The notes: generated by a model from the sequence alone, not told the origin. 64,000 nucleotides of DNA from Prevotella sp. (GCA_017557405.1 JAFYYV010000046.1:1-64000); one strand, 5' to 3'. Shown: positions 40,041 through 48,939, counted from the stretch's first letter. Numbers and translations: made by a program.

Positions 40041-41492
40041 ATGACTAAACCTGTAACTTATACGGATATGAGAAGAAATGTGAAAGCCGCTTTGGCAAAT
40101 GCCTTTGTCGGTATATGTGTATGGCTCTTGTCGGGCATGGCAGCTCAGGCTGCTGGTGTTCCGCGCGAGGCTTATCCGGGTGGCCGTTGCCACTTGTTCC
40201 GCCTTCAACTGAAGGACAAGGCGGGTACGCCATTCAACCTGAAGCACCCCGAGGCCTACCTCTCTGCGAAGGCTTTGGAGCGTCGTGCACGGCAGAACCT
40301 GAAGGTGGACTCTACCGATCTGCCTCTGTCGCCCGTGTATCTGGACAAGATTCGCGAGACAGGGTTGCGGATTGTGAGCCAAAGCAAATGGAACAACACC
40401 GTGTTGGTGGCCACATCGATGAAAGACGATGAGCACAGGCTGCGCGCACTGCCGTTTGTGGAGCGCGTGACGCATGTTTTTTCTTCGCCTGACTCCATTA
40501 TCCCCTCGAAGCGCGATGTGCTCTTCCCGGAGCCGCAATTGCCTGATTCGGCAGTGAAGAACACGTATGGAAAGGCTGACACGCAGATAGAGATGCTCAA
40601 TGGCATGAAGCTCCACGAGGCTGGCTTCCGAGGGAAGGGCATGACCATCGTAGTGACCGATGGCGGTTTTATGAATGCCGATGTCATTCCATTGCTTCGC
40701 AACGTGCGGGTAGTGGCTACGCGCGACTTTGTCTATCCCTCGTCTGAGGATTTCTTTGGCGAGCTTGATCATGGAACGGAGGTGCTCTCTACGATGGCCA
40801 TGAACGAGCCCAACCTCTTTGTAGGAACTGCTCCCGAGGCTGAATATATCTTGGCACGCACCGAGGACGGACGCTCGGAGAGCGGTGCTGAGGAGGACTT
40901 CTGGGTGGCTGCTGCCGAATATGCCGACTCGATTGGGGCCGATGTGATTAACGCCTCACTGGGATATCATAATTTCGATGGTGACCTGGGCAATTACAAA
41001 TATGCCGACCTCGATGGACGAACCTCGCATAGTTCGCGTGCCGCCTCGTTGTTGGCTGGCAAGGGTATCATTTTTGTGACCAGTGCGGGCAACGATGGCA
41101 TGGGCGCATGGAAGAAGATTGGTGTGCCTGGCGATGCCGATGGCGTGCTGGCTGTGGGGGCTGTGACCGAGAAGCGTGTGAACACGGCTTTCTCTTCGGT
41201 GGGTCCTGCTGCCGATGGACGCGTGAAACCCGATGTGATGGCCATGGGCGCACATTCGGCTGTGGTGAATGGACGAGGGAAGGTGGTGAATGCCAATGGT
41301 ACTTCGTTCTCTTCGCCCATCACGTGCGGCATGGTGGCTTGTCTCTGGCAGGCATTGCCTCATAAGACGGCTGCCGAGATCATGGATTTGGTGCGGGCAT
41401 CGGCCGATCGTTTTGAGAAACCTGACAACATCTACGGCTATGGCATTCCTGATTTCTGGAAAGCCTATAAGCTGGGAGGTGGAACGGAATAG
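40041..41492 (+). CDS. Secreted subtilisin-like serine protease (S8)
   Basis: 483 residues from ATG 40041; ATG 40068 (MRRNVKAALANAF) is an alternative that still keeps the signal peptide ending SGMAAQAAG. The S8 triad is complete: Asp207 in IVVTDGG, His244 in ELDHGTEV and Ser422 in NGTSFSSP, with the oxyanion Asn in SAGNDG. An N-terminal prodomain-like region covers about 45-185. No C-terminal sorting domain is visible, so it is likely periplasmic or released. It is monocistronic. Confidence 0.92.
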   Translation: MTKPVTYTDMRRNVKAALANAFVGICVWLLSGMAAQAAGVPREAYPGGRCHLFRLQLKDKAGTPFNLKHPEAYLSAKALERRARQNLKVDSTDLPLSPVYLDKIRETGLRIVSQSKWNNTVLVATSMKDDEHRLRALPFVERVTHVFSSPDSIIPSKRDVLFPEPQLPDSAVKNTYGKADTQIEMLNGMKLHEAGFRGKGMTIVVTDGGFMNADVIPLLRNVRVVATRDFVYPSSEDFFGELDHGTEVLSTMAMNEPNLFVGTAPEAEYILARTEDGRSESGAEEDFWVAAAEYADSIGADVINASLGYHNFDGDLGNYKYADLDGRTSHSSRAASLLAGKGIIFVTSAGNDGMGAWKKIGVPGDADGVLAVGAVTEKRVNTAFSSVGPAADGRVKPDVMAMGAHSAVVNGRGKVVNANGTSFSSPITCGMVACLWQALPHKTAAEIMDLVRASADRFEKPDNIYGYGIPDFWKAYKLGGGTE

Positions 41493-41526
41493 GGAAAGCC
41501 TATCCAAGACTTCCTAAAATGATGAA

Positions 41527-41672
41527 GGCCTACCCAAGCCCTCCCCAAGGGAGGGGGGGTAAATTCATGAAGAATGGGTGTGAATAGATGAAAGAATGAA
41601 GGAAGAGCAATTTCAATCGAAGAATTCAGGTAATCAGACATCCCCTCTTCGGGAGGGGCTTGGGGAGGCTCA
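41527..41672. mobile_element. Gene-less inverted-repeat element that spans the xseA start
   Basis: The head arm 41527-41560 (GCCTACCCAAGCCCTCCCC) and tail arm 41641-41672 (minus-strand GCCTCCCCAAGCCCCTCCC) are inverted around about 80 bp. The arms are of the same two classes as in the DUF559 element. The inner flank of the tail arm (minus strand GATGTCTGATTACC) matches the inner flank of that element's tail arm. The xseA ATG at 41596 is inside it. Confidence 0.65.
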
Positions 41673-42963
41673 TGTCCTATCTTTATACGAACTGAACCAG
41701 ATGGTGGGCGAGGTGATTAGCATCTCGATGCCAGACGACTATTGGGTGGAAGCCGAATTGTCGGAGGCTCGTGAGGTGCGTGGGCACTGCTATATGGAAT
41801 TGGTGCAGAAGGACCTCTTTGGCAACACGCCCGTGGCGCGTGCTTCGGCAAAGTGTTGGAAGAGCACTTGGATGCAGATTCGCCCCCGATTCGAACGGGT
41901 GACAGGACAGCAGTTGCACGCGGGCATGAAGGTGATGCTCAAGGTGACTGCCGACTTCCATGCTGCTTATGGATTCTCGTGGATTGTCAACGATATAGAC
42001 CCTACCTACACGATGGGCGACATGGCTCGCAGGCGGCTGGAGATTGTCAACCAACTGCGACAGGAGGGTGTGTTCGATTTGCAGAAGGAGCTCGAAATCC
42101 CGATGTTCGCCCAACGCATAGCGGTGGTGTCGAGTGAGAATGCAGCTGGATATGGCGATTTCTGCAACCAATTGGCCGACAACGAATACGGTTTCGTGTT
42201 TCGCACAAGGCTGTTCCCTGCCATCATGCAAGGCGAGCAGGTGGAGCAGAGTGTGATTGCCGCCCTGAACGCCATTAACGAGGAGATTGACGATTTCGAT
42301 GTGGTGGTCATCATTCGCGGTGGAGGTGCTACTGCCGACTTGTCAGGCTTCGATACGCTGGCGTTGGCGGAGAATGTGGCCAACTTCCCTTTGCCCATCA
42401 TCACAGGCATCGGACACGACCGAGATGAGAGCGTGCTGGACATGGTTTCGCACACGCGTGTAAAAACGCCCACAGCGGCTGCCGCCTTCTTGATAGACCA
42501 TCTGGCTGAGGTGGATACCATCATCGACAATTGCCTGTCGGACATCGTGGCTTGCGTGAATCGGCGCATGGAGATGGAACGCATGCGGTTGGAGCGCCTT
42601 TCTGGGAAGATTCCCTTGATGTTCTCGTTGGTGAAGAGTCAGCAGACGGCGCGGCTGGATGCTTTTTCGGCTCGGTTGTCAGCTTCGTGTAAGGAGCAAT
42701 TGCTGAGGGCAGCCCATCAGGTGGACGTGTTGGAGGCTGGAATACCATCGGCAGCCATGCAGCGAATGATGGTGGAGCGCCATCGGATTGACATGATGGA
42801 GCAACGCGCCAAGGCCCTTGATCCACATCTGCTCTTGAAGCGAGGATACAGCATTACGATGCATGAAGGCAAGGTGGTGCGCGATGCCAGTGGGTTGAAG
42901 GCAGGTGATGAGATTGAGACCCGATTGGAGAAAGGGCGAGTGAAGTCGGTAGTCAAAAATTAA
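41596..42963 (+). CDS. xseA: Exodeoxyribonuclease VII large subunit XseA
   Basis: 455 residues. An OB-fold N-terminal domain (about 27-130, LSLYELNQMVGEVI...YWVEAELSE) precedes the catalytic domain (RIAVVSSENAAGYGDF, FDVVVIIRGGGATADLSGFD, PIITGIGHDRDESVLD, KTPTAAAAFLID) and a C-terminal helical region. It degrades single-stranded DNA into oligonucleotides with XseB, encoded 34 bp downstream. The first 26 residues, including TSPLREGLGEAH, are not family sequence. They derive from the GC-rich repeat element, which also supplies the start codon. Confidence 0.95.
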   Translation: MKEEQFQSKNSGNQTSPLREGLGEAHVLSLYELNQMVGEVISISMPDDYWVEAELSEAREVRGHCYMELVQKDLFGNTPVARASAKCWKSTWMQIRPRFERVTGQQLHAGMKVMLKVTADFHAAYGFSWIVNDIDPTYTMGDMARRRLEIVNQLRQEGVFDLQKELEIPMFAQRIAVVSSENAAGYGDFCNQLADNEYGFVFRTRLFPAIMQGEQVEQSVIAALNAINEEIDDFDVVVIIRGGGATADLSGFDTLALAENVANFPLPIITGIGHDRDESVLDMVSHTRVKTPTAAAAFLIDHLAEVDTIIDNCLSDIVACVNRRMEMERMRLERLSGKIPLMFSLVKSQQTARLDAFSARLSASCKEQLLRAAHQVDVLEAGIPSAAMQRMMVERHRIDMMEQRAKALDPHLLLKRGYSITMHEGKVVRDASGLKAGDEIETRLEKGRVKSVVKN

Positions 42964-42997
42964 AAAATTAAGGAATTAAAAAATTCAAAAATATATT

Positions 42998-43192
42998 ATG
43001 AAGGAGATGAAATACGAAGAGGCTGTGCGCCAGTTGGAGGAGATTGTGCGGAAGATGGAGGACAACGAGTTGGACATCGACGAGATGGGCGAACAACTGA
43101 AGGAGGCGCAACGGCTGATCAAGCTTTGCAAAGACCGATTGACCAAGACCGACGAGGAAATCAAAAAGATACTCGGTGAGGATAAATCGTGA
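42998..43192 (+). CDS. xseB: Exodeoxyribonuclease VII small subunit XseB
   Basis: 64 residues, the standard length. It is a helical hairpin: YEEAVRQLEEIVRKMEDNEL, DIDEMGEQLKEAQRLIKLCK, then a charged tail. It stabilises the XseA catalytic subunit. It directly follows xseA. AAAATTAAAA simple repeats fill the 34-bp gap. Confidence 0.95.
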   Translation: MKEMKYEEAVRQLEEIVRKMEDNELDIDEMGEQLKEAQRLIKLCKDRLTKTDEEIKKILGEDKS

Positions 43193-43219
43193 TGTTTTAG
43201 CAGTTTTTGGGTGTAATAG

Positions 43220-43250
43220 TTGCAGAATATCACAATTATTTGTAATTTTG
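43220..43250 (+). promoter_or_regulatory. Promoter of ilvE
   Basis: TTG at 43220-43222 (partial -33) and TAATTTTG at 43243-43250 (-7) are 20 bp apart; the start codon is 38 bp downstream. Confidence 0.5.
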
Positions 43251-43288
43251 CAGTGATTTTAAAACTGAGGATTTAAAAAAGTAATAAT

Positions 43289-44305
43289 ATGAAAAATCTG
43301 GATTGGGGTAGTCTGTCGTTCGGATACATGAAGACCGACTACAATGTACGTTGTTACTATCGCGATGGTAAATGGGGCGAGATCGAGGTTTGCTCCGATG
43401 AGTATCTGAATCTGCACATGGCTGCCACATGTCTGCACTACGGACAAGAGGCTTTCGAAGGTTTGAAGGCCTATCGTTGTCCTGATGGCAAGGTGCGCGT
43501 TTTCCGCATGGAAGAGAATGCCGCCCGCCTGCAGTCAACCTGTCGTGGCATCATGATGCCCGAGGTCAGCACAGAGTTGTTCTGCGAGATGGTGAAAAAG
43601 GTGGTGCGCCTGAATCAGGAGTGGATTCCCACTTATGAGAGTGGTGCCACGCTCTACATCCGTCCGTTGCTCATCGGTACGAGCGCCCAGGTGGGTGTGC
43701 ATCCCGCCAAGGAGTATTGCTTCCTGATCTTCGTCACTCCCGTAGGCCCGTACTTCAAGGGTGGCTTCGCTGCCAATCCTTATGTCATCATCCGCGACTT
43801 TGACCGTTCGGCTCCTCTGGGAACTGGTAAATATAAGGTGGGTGGCAACTATGCCGCTTCTCTCTTTGCCAACAATTTGGCTCACGAGAAGGGCTACGCT
43901 TGCGAATTCTATCTTGACGCCAAGGAGAAGAAATACATGGACGAGTGTGGTGCTGCCAACTTCTTCGGCATCAAGGAAAACACGTATGTCACACCAAAAT
44001 CATCCAGCATCCTGCCCTCTATCACCAACAAGAGTTTGATGCAGGTGGCTGAGGATCTGGGCATGAAAGTGGAGCGTCGCCCGATTCCTGAAGAGGAACT
44101 CGAGACCTTCGAGGAGGCTGGTGCCTGCGGAACAGCAGCCGTCATCTCACCCATCTCTTATATCGATGACCTCGATACTGGCAAGCGTTATTCGTTCGGT
44201 GAGAAGCCTGGTCCATTGTCTAAGAAACTCTTCGATACGCTTCGTGGTATCCAATATGGAGAGATTGAGGACAAGCACGGCTGGACAACGGTAGTGATTG
44301 AATAA
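43289..44305 (+). CDS. ilvE: Branched-chain amino acid aminotransferase IlvE
   Basis: 338 residues of fold-type IV PLP aminotransferases, class II (long) BCAT type. The PLP lysine is Lys183 in TGKYKVGGNYAAS. GQEAFEGLKAYR, LYIRPLLIG, the EYCFLIFVTPVGPYF block and DECGAANFFG are all present. It transfers amino groups between glutamate and the branched-chain keto acids. Its own promoter precedes it. A gene-less repeat element separates it from trmB. Confidence 0.96.
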   Translation: MKNLDWGSLSFGYMKTDYNVRCYYRDGKWGEIEVCSDEYLNLHMAATCLHYGQEAFEGLKAYRCPDGKVRVFRMEENAARLQSTCRGIMMPEVSTELFCEMVKKVVRLNQEWIPTYESGATLYIRPLLIGTSAQVGVHPAKEYCFLIFVTPVGPYFKGGFAANPYVIIRDFDRSAPLGTGKYKVGGNYAASLFANNLAHEKGYACEFYLDAKEKKYMDECGAANFFGIKENTYVTPKSSSILPSITNKSLMQVAEDLGMKVERRPIPEEELETFEEAGACGTAAVISPISYIDDLDTGKRYSFGEKPGPLSKKLFDTLRGIQYGEIEDKHGWTTVVIE

Positions 44306-44307
44306 AA

Positions 44308-44398
44308 AGCCTACCCAAGCCCTCCCAAAGGGAAGGATGTTGGATTACATAAATAACTATTTAAACATCCCCCCCTTGGGAGGGGCTTGGGGAGGCTC
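44308..44398. mobile_element. Gene-less short copy of the inverted-repeat element
   Basis: The head arm 44308-44338 and tail arm 44366-44398 are inverted around about 28 bp (GGATTACATAAATAACTATT and so on). That inner sequence resembles the joined inner flanks of the DUF559 element at 29664, as if the gene were missing. It lies between ilvE and trmB and could form a long RNA hairpin acting as a terminator. Confidence 0.65.
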
Positions 44399-44412
44399 TA
44401 GAGTTCTTATAT

Positions 44413-45183
44413 ATGGGCAAAGGCAAGCTGGCGAAATTTGCGGAGATGGAGACATTTAAGAATGTCTTCCAATATCCGTTTCGTGTGATGGATACTGTTT
44501 CCTTCACACTCAGAGGCCGTTGGCATGAAGACTATTTCAAGAACCAGAACCCCATCGTGCTCGAATTGGGTTGTGGCAAAGGGGAATATACGGTCGAGTT
44601 GGCACGCCTTTATCCCGAGATGAACTTCATTGGAGTTGACATCAAGGGAGCCCGCATGTGGACAGGAGCGAAGATGGCTTTGGAGGAGGGGCTCGAGAAT
44701 GTGGCTTTTCTGCGCACGAACATTGAGATCATCGATCGATTCTTCAGTGCTGATGAAGTACAGGAGATTTGGTTGACGTTCAGCGATCCGCAGATGAAGA
44801 ACGCCCACAAACGCCTCACTTCCACCTTCTTCATGGAACGCTATCGCCGTTTTCTGGCCAATGGTGGCATCATTCACCTGAAGACCGACTCCAACTTCCT
44901 CTTCACCTACACCACATATATGGTGGAGGAGAACCATCTGCCTCTGCTCTTCCGAACGGAGGACCTTTATCACACCGATGGCATTGACGAGGAGACGCAG
45001 AAGATATTGGCCATCCGCACCTATTATGAATCGATGTGGATGGAGCGCGGTCTGCCCATTCGATACATGAAGTTCCAGTTGCTTCACGATGTGGAGTTGA
45101 AGGAGCCTGACATTGAGATTGAGCTGGATGAATACCGCAGCTACCATCGTCCGAAGCGCAGTAGTTTGGAGAAAAGCAAGTGA
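44413..45183 (+). CDS. trmB: tRNA (guanine-N7)-methyltransferase TrmB
   Basis: 256 residues. SAM motif I is [35 protein letters not shown], the [19 protein letters not shown] substrate loop and [14 protein letters not shown] are TrmB signatures. It methylates G46 in the tRNA variable loop. It is longer than E. coli TrmB at the C-terminus. The start follows the repeat element by 15 bp. Confidence 0.95.
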   Translation: MGKGKLAKFAEMETFKNVFQYPFRVMDTVSFTLRGRWHEDYFKNQNPIVLELGCGKGEYTVELARLYPEMNFIGVDIKGARMWTGAKMALEEGLENVAFLRTNIEIIDRFFSADEVQEIWLTFSDPQMKNAHKRLTSTFFMERYRRFLANGGIIHLKTDSNFLFTYTTYMVEENHLPLLFRTEDLYHTDGIDEETQKILAIRTYYESMWMERGLPIRYMKFQLLHDVELKEPDIEIELDEYRSYHRPKRSSLEKSK

Positions 45184-45271
45184 AAAACCGTGATGATGGT
45201 TGATTTTGCGCGGAAAGAGCATGAATTTTTGCTCCAAATGCATTAAAATTTGTCAAAATTTCGGAAAACAC

Positions 45272-45302
45272 TTGTGTATTCGGAAAAATAAGTGTATTTT
45301 TG
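45272..45302 (+). promoter_or_regulatory. Promoter of the candidate small RNA
   Basis: TTG at 45272-45274 and TATTTTTG at 45295-45302 are 20 bp apart. No ORF of reasonable size starts downstream on this strand before the terminator at 45456. Confidence 0.5.
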
Positions 45303-45308
45303 CAATAC

Positions 45309-45489
45309 AAAAAAGCACCCCCAAAAATTAACTAGATGTCTACGGCGAAAGCCGACAAAGATACCTCATCATCCGATGAGTTTTTATTAATTAGTCATGT
45401 GTGCTTGTACTCGGGAGAGTATGGTATACAAATCAAAAAGTTGAGTTAACTAGTTAGCACCTTGTCGTGAGACAGGGTGCTATTTTTTT
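45309..45489 (+). ncRNA. Candidate small non-coding RNA, about 180 nt
   Basis: A promoter-like pair is followed by three short hairpins with tetraloops: CGGC-GAAA-GCCG (45343-45354), CTCATC-ATCC-GATGAG plus a T5 run (45365-45385), and TACTC-GGGA-GAGTA (45408-45421). A strong terminator ends the region. The 5' GCACCC could alternatively pair with the 3' GGGTGC. No coding frame is plausible. The length is near that of 6S RNA, but the multi-hairpin shape does not match 6S, and I recognise no known family. Confidence 0.4.
45456..45489 (+). terminator. Strong Rho-independent terminator
   Basis: AGCACCTTGTC and GACAGGGTGCT form an 11-bp stem closed by a GTGA tetraloop, followed by ATTTTTTT. Confidence 0.9.
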
Positions 45490-45529
45490 GCTAGTATCAA
45501 GTTCTGATTTCCTTCCAACTATTCCCCAA

Positions 45530-47704
45530 TTACCTCAATGCGGGCAAGATGGGGAACAGGTAGAATTTGCGGTCGGCATCGTAGTCAATCATCCATTGGT
45601 CAACGATGATATGCGGATCGAGGGCTTTGATGCTCAGCGTGTGGGTACCCCAACCGAGATACACGCGCATGGCTTGAACGGCTTGTCCGCGCATCACTTG
45701 CTGCTTCCATTGTTCGGAATGGTTGGACTCTTTCAAAGAGAACACTTGAGGCTCGTTGCCATCTATGCTCACCGCGAAGCGGATGTCGGCTTGGTTGGTG
45801 GCATGGGTGGGAATAAGCGCCACGCGCAAGATGGCGTCTCCACGCTTGTCTATGTTGAAGGTGTAGTCAAGTTGACCGTTTTTGGGCAATGAAATGGCTT
45901 TCATGCTATGCCCCAGCATCTCGATGGGCGTTGCACCTTTGGTGGCCTTCGAATAATCGCTGGCGTTCTTGACGATGCTTATTTCTGGTTTCAGTTTGGC
46001 GGAGTATTTCTCTGGCGCACCATATTTCTGGATTTCCTCCTCGCTGAGCTGGTCGGGCAGCGTGGGTTCACCGAATACAGGTAATGCCCGAGGAGCCATG
46101 CTCATGCTGTTGTGCCATTTTCCACCTGACATCTTCTGATTGTAATACGCCGTCAACTGCTGAATCTCTCGATATGCATTGATGCTTCGGGCTGCCGATT
46201 CGAGTGCCTCGTCATCGATGTGGAACGATTGCGGACGAGCCAGCGAGCGTGCTTCTTGCGCCTCCAACTGCTTGACAGCCATCGCTGAAGCGCTATACAC
46301 TGGGTATTTGATGGCGGCGAAGAAGGCATCTTTCAACTCAGGTCGAATGTTTTTTTCTACTTGGTCAACGATTTTCTTGACTTTCTGATAATCACCCAAA
46401 TATCGTTCGATTTCGTTTCCGAATGCCAACGCGCTGAACTCGGTGTTGCCAGCCGGAGAAAAGCCTTGCTTGTACAACTGTTTGTCAAGCTCCACTTGGC
46501 TCCATCCCATGAATTCAGGGCGGCGATTGCCAGTCAATCTATAGAACTCGGTCATGGCAGGCAGCAGTAGTTCACCTGCTTCTTTGCCGAATTGCTGTTT
46601 CAACCAAGCCAACAAGTGCTCCTGAACGGTGTTGGCATGTACGTATTCGATGTTCCACGCCATGTCCATGAAAAGCGAAAGACCATATGCGGCCACTTTC
46701 GGGTCGTGAATGTTGACAACCCACGTGTGCTTCGCTCCCATATCGTAGGCGGTGCGCAACTCATTGAAGATGAGGCCTGGCTGGGTGGTGGAGAGCCACA
46801 GATAATCGTGGGGCTGCCCCTTATGACTCAGGTGATAAAAGACGCCCAACCCGCCCTTGCGTTGTTGTTGCTGCTCATCGGGCATTCGGGTGAGATAACC
46901 ATAGTTGTCATCACACCACAGGAGTTTCACGTCATCGGGATTGCCAACGCTGATGTCGCACGAGTCAGCCACCTCTCGGTTGCCCTTCACTCTGGCAAAG
47001 GGAGTTGTTCCTTCGTGTGTGGCAGGCCATATCATGTTGGCGCGCAGACGCAGCAGCAATTCGAAAATCTTCTTGTAAGTGCGTGGCCCTATATCGCCTT
47101 TGCGTAGTCGGGTGTCCGTGCGATCGTTCGCCCAGGCGCGCATGCTCCAGTCTTCATCGCTGATGGAGATGCCTCGCCATTCCACCGATGGCGCTTGGAG
47201 GGTCTTGAATTTCTCAGACATCACGAGTCGTTCTTGCCTCTCAGGTTTGACATCACCCCACCAAATCCAAGGTGAGACACCTGCCAGACGAGACAGTTCA
47301 AGAATGCCATAAGCCGTACCACGTCCGTTGCTGCCGATGATGACAATATGCCCTTCGTGCACACCAATATAAAAAGCGTCTTTCAGGGCGATGACCTGCT
47401 GATAGGGCAGACGTTGCTTGTTCAACTTCTTGAACTCCTTGTTCGTGAGCTGGTCCAATTGGATGATTTGGATGGTGCCCTTTCCGCTGTTCTCAATCTT
47501 CCTGCCTGTGACGGCTTTCATATCGCTGTTGAACATGTCGAGTGCGATTCCCACCACGGGCGAGAGCTTCTGCTGACGGGTGTAGCTCACGGCATGTTGG
47601 CCATCGAACCATACCACGGGACCTCCCCAAGCGTGGGAGGAAAGAACCAACAATGCGGAAATAGCAATCGTCCTTAATGTCATATGATGAGTTCTGATAT
47701 TCAT
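45530..47704 (-). CDS. GH115-family xylan alpha-glucuronidase-like hydrolase
   Basis: 724 residues; the start may instead be ATG 47683 (MTLRTIAISALLVLSSHAWG, a signal peptide). GH115 landmarks are visible: VIIGSNGRGTAYGILELSRLAGVSPW, FEWRG-like VEWRGISISDEDW, LLRLRANMIWPATHE, KLLWCDDNYGYLTRMP, GVFYHLSHKGQPHDYLWL and WVVNIHDPK. A C-terminal beta domain (about 570-724) follows. GH115 enzymes remove glucuronic acid branches from xylan. It is at the short end for the family. It stands alone, with no SusC/D pair nearby. Confidence 0.87.
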   Translation of the reverse strand: MNIRTHHMTLRTIAISALLVLSSHAWGGPVVWFDGQHAVSYTRQQKLSPVVGIALDMFNSDMKAVTGRKIENSGKGTIQIIQLDQLTNKEFKKLNKQRLPYQQVIALKDAFYIGVHEGHIVIIGSNGRGTAYGILELSRLAGVSPWIWWGDVKPERQERLVMSEKFKTLQAPSVEWRGISISDEDWSMRAWANDRTDTRLRKGDIGPRTYKKIFELLLRLRANMIWPATHEGTTPFARVKGNREVADSCDISVGNPDDVKLLWCDDNYGYLTRMPDEQQQQRKGGLGVFYHLSHKGQPHDYLWLSTTQPGLIFNELRTAYDMGAKHTWVVNIHDPKVAAYGLSLFMDMAWNIEYVHANTVQEHLLAWLKQQFGKEAGELLLPAMTEFYRLTGNRRPEFMGWSQVELDKQLYKQGFSPAGNTEFSALAFGNEIERYLGDYQKVKKIVDQVEKNIRPELKDAFFAAIKYPVYSASAMAVKQLEAQEARSLARPQSFHIDDEALESAARSINAYREIQQLTAYYNQKMSGGKWHNSMSMAPRALPVFGEPTLPDQLSEEEIQKYGAPEKYSAKLKPEISIVKNASDYSKATKGATPIEMLGHSMKAISLPKNGQLDYTFNIDKRGDAILRVALIPTHATNQADIRFAVSIDGNEPQVFSLKESNHSEQWKQQVMRGQAVQAMRVYLGWGTHTLSIKALDPHIIVDQWMIDYDADRKFYLFPILPALR

Positions 47705-47762
47705 GTGTTGTAAGTTTTTGTCGTTTTAAGCCTATGTATCTCAAGTTTATGACTTGAATGTG

Positions 47763-47770
47763 CAAATATA
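47763..47770 (-). promoter_or_regulatory. -7 box of the GH115 gene
   Basis: The minus strand reads TATATTTG (TAnnTTTG), 59 bp before the start. It is divergent from the Mrp promoter box at 47784. Confidence 0.45.
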
Positions 47771-47783
47771 CAAATAATTTTGC

Positions 47784-47791
47784 TATCTTTG
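47784..47791 (+). promoter_or_regulatory. -7 box of the Mrp gene
   Basis: TATCTTTG, 38 bp before the ATG at 47829. It makes a compact divergent promoter pair with the box at 47763. Confidence 0.45.
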
Positions 47792-47828
47792 CATGTTGAA
47801 AAACTTAAAAACTCATAAACGCATAGAC

Positions 47829-48929
47829 ATGACGCTGTATCCCAAACTAATCATGGACGCGCTTGCCACTGTTACCTATGCTGGCACGAAGAAGAATCTC
47901 GTGGAGAGCAACATGGTGGCTGATACGCCGAGCATCAATGGAAATCAGGTGCGAGTGGTGCTGGAATTCCCGCGCGACACCGATCCTTTTCTGAAGTCAA
48001 CGGTCAAGGCTGCCGAGGCTGCCATTCACTACCATTGTGGCCAGGATGTGCAAGTGGAAATCCAAACGGAATTCCGTTCGAAACCTCGCCCTGAAGTGAG
48101 CAAATTGTTGCCGCAGGTGAAGAACATAGTGGCTGTGAGTTCGGGCAAAGGTGGCGTAGGAAAGAGTACTGTCGCCGCCAATCTCGCCATTGCTTTGGCT
48201 CGCCTTGGCTATCGTGTGGGATTGCTCGATACCGATATATTCGGTCCTTCTGTGCCCAAGATGTTTGGTGTGGAGGATGCTCGCCCTTATGCCGTGGAGG
48301 TGGATGGCCGTCAACTCATTGAGCCCATCGAGCGTTATGGTGTACGTGTGCTTTCAATTGGCTTTTTCGTGAGTCCTGACACAGCTACCTTGTGGCGTGG
48401 TGGAATGGCCACTTCAGCATTGAAACAGTTGATTGCCGATGCTGATTGGGGTGAGTTGGATTATTTCATCCTCGACACGCCTCCAGGTACCAGCGACATT
48501 CATCTGACGCTCTTGCAGACGCTTGCCATCACGGGCGCCATTATCGTCTCAACACCTCAAGAGGTGGCTTTGGCTGATGCTCGCAAGGGTATTGACATGT
48601 ATAGGAATGAAAAGGTGAATGTTCCCATTCTTGGATTGGTGGAGAACATGGCGTGGTTCACACCCGCCGAACTGCCTGAGAACCGCTACTACATCTTCGG
48701 TCGTGAAGGTTGTAAGCAGCTGGCAGCCGAGATGCAAGTGCCGTTGTTGGCACAGATTCCCATCGTTCAGAGCATTTGCGAGAATGGTGACAAGGGAACA
48801 CCAGCCGCCCTCAATGCCGATACCATCACGGGGCAGGCTTTCTTGGCTTTGGCGCAATCGGTGGTAACTGTTGTCAATCGCCGCAACCGCGAACTGCCTC
48901 GCACGCAGATTGTAGGGACGGGAGAGTGA
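47829..48929 (+). CDS. Mrp/NBP35-family iron-sulfur carrier ATPase
   Basis: 366 residues from ATG 47829; the upstream extension lacks family sequence and overlaps the promoter. A MIP18/DUF59-type N-terminal domain (1-88) precedes the ParA-like ATPase with deviant Walker A SSGKGGVGKST (about 104-114), LLDTDIFGPSVPKMFG and ILDTPPGTSDIHLTLLQ. It loads Fe-S clusters onto target proteins. The CxxC pair normally found after the ENM motif is absent: VENMAWFTPAELPENRYYIFG is followed by a single Cys. Confidence 0.93.
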   Translation: MTLYPKLIMDALATVTYAGTKKNLVESNMVADTPSINGNQVRVVLEFPRDTDPFLKSTVKAAEAAIHYHCGQDVQVEIQTEFRSKPRPEVSKLLPQVKNIVAVSSGKGGVGKSTVAANLAIALARLGYRVGLLDTDIFGPSVPKMFGVEDARPYAVEVDGRQLIEPIERYGVRVLSIGFFVSPDTATLWRGGMATSALKQLIADADWGELDYFILDTPPGTSDIHLTLLQTLAITGAIIVSTPQEVALADARKGIDMYRNEKVNVPILGLVENMAWFTPAELPENRYYIFGREGCKQLAAEMQVPLLAQIPIVQSICENGDKGTPAALNADTITGQAFLALAQSVVTVVNRRNRELPRTQIVGTGE

Positions 48930-48939
48930 TTTCAAAGGC

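Noticed and set aside
41881-41905. tRNA-like GATTCGAAC segment
   Set aside because: It is within xseA coding sequence with no cloverleaf around it. No tRNA gene was found in the window.
45309-45489. 6S RNA (ssrS)
   Set aside because: Length and promoter fit, but the predicted structure is several short hairpins instead of one long rod with a central bubble. Kept only as an unassigned candidate RNA.
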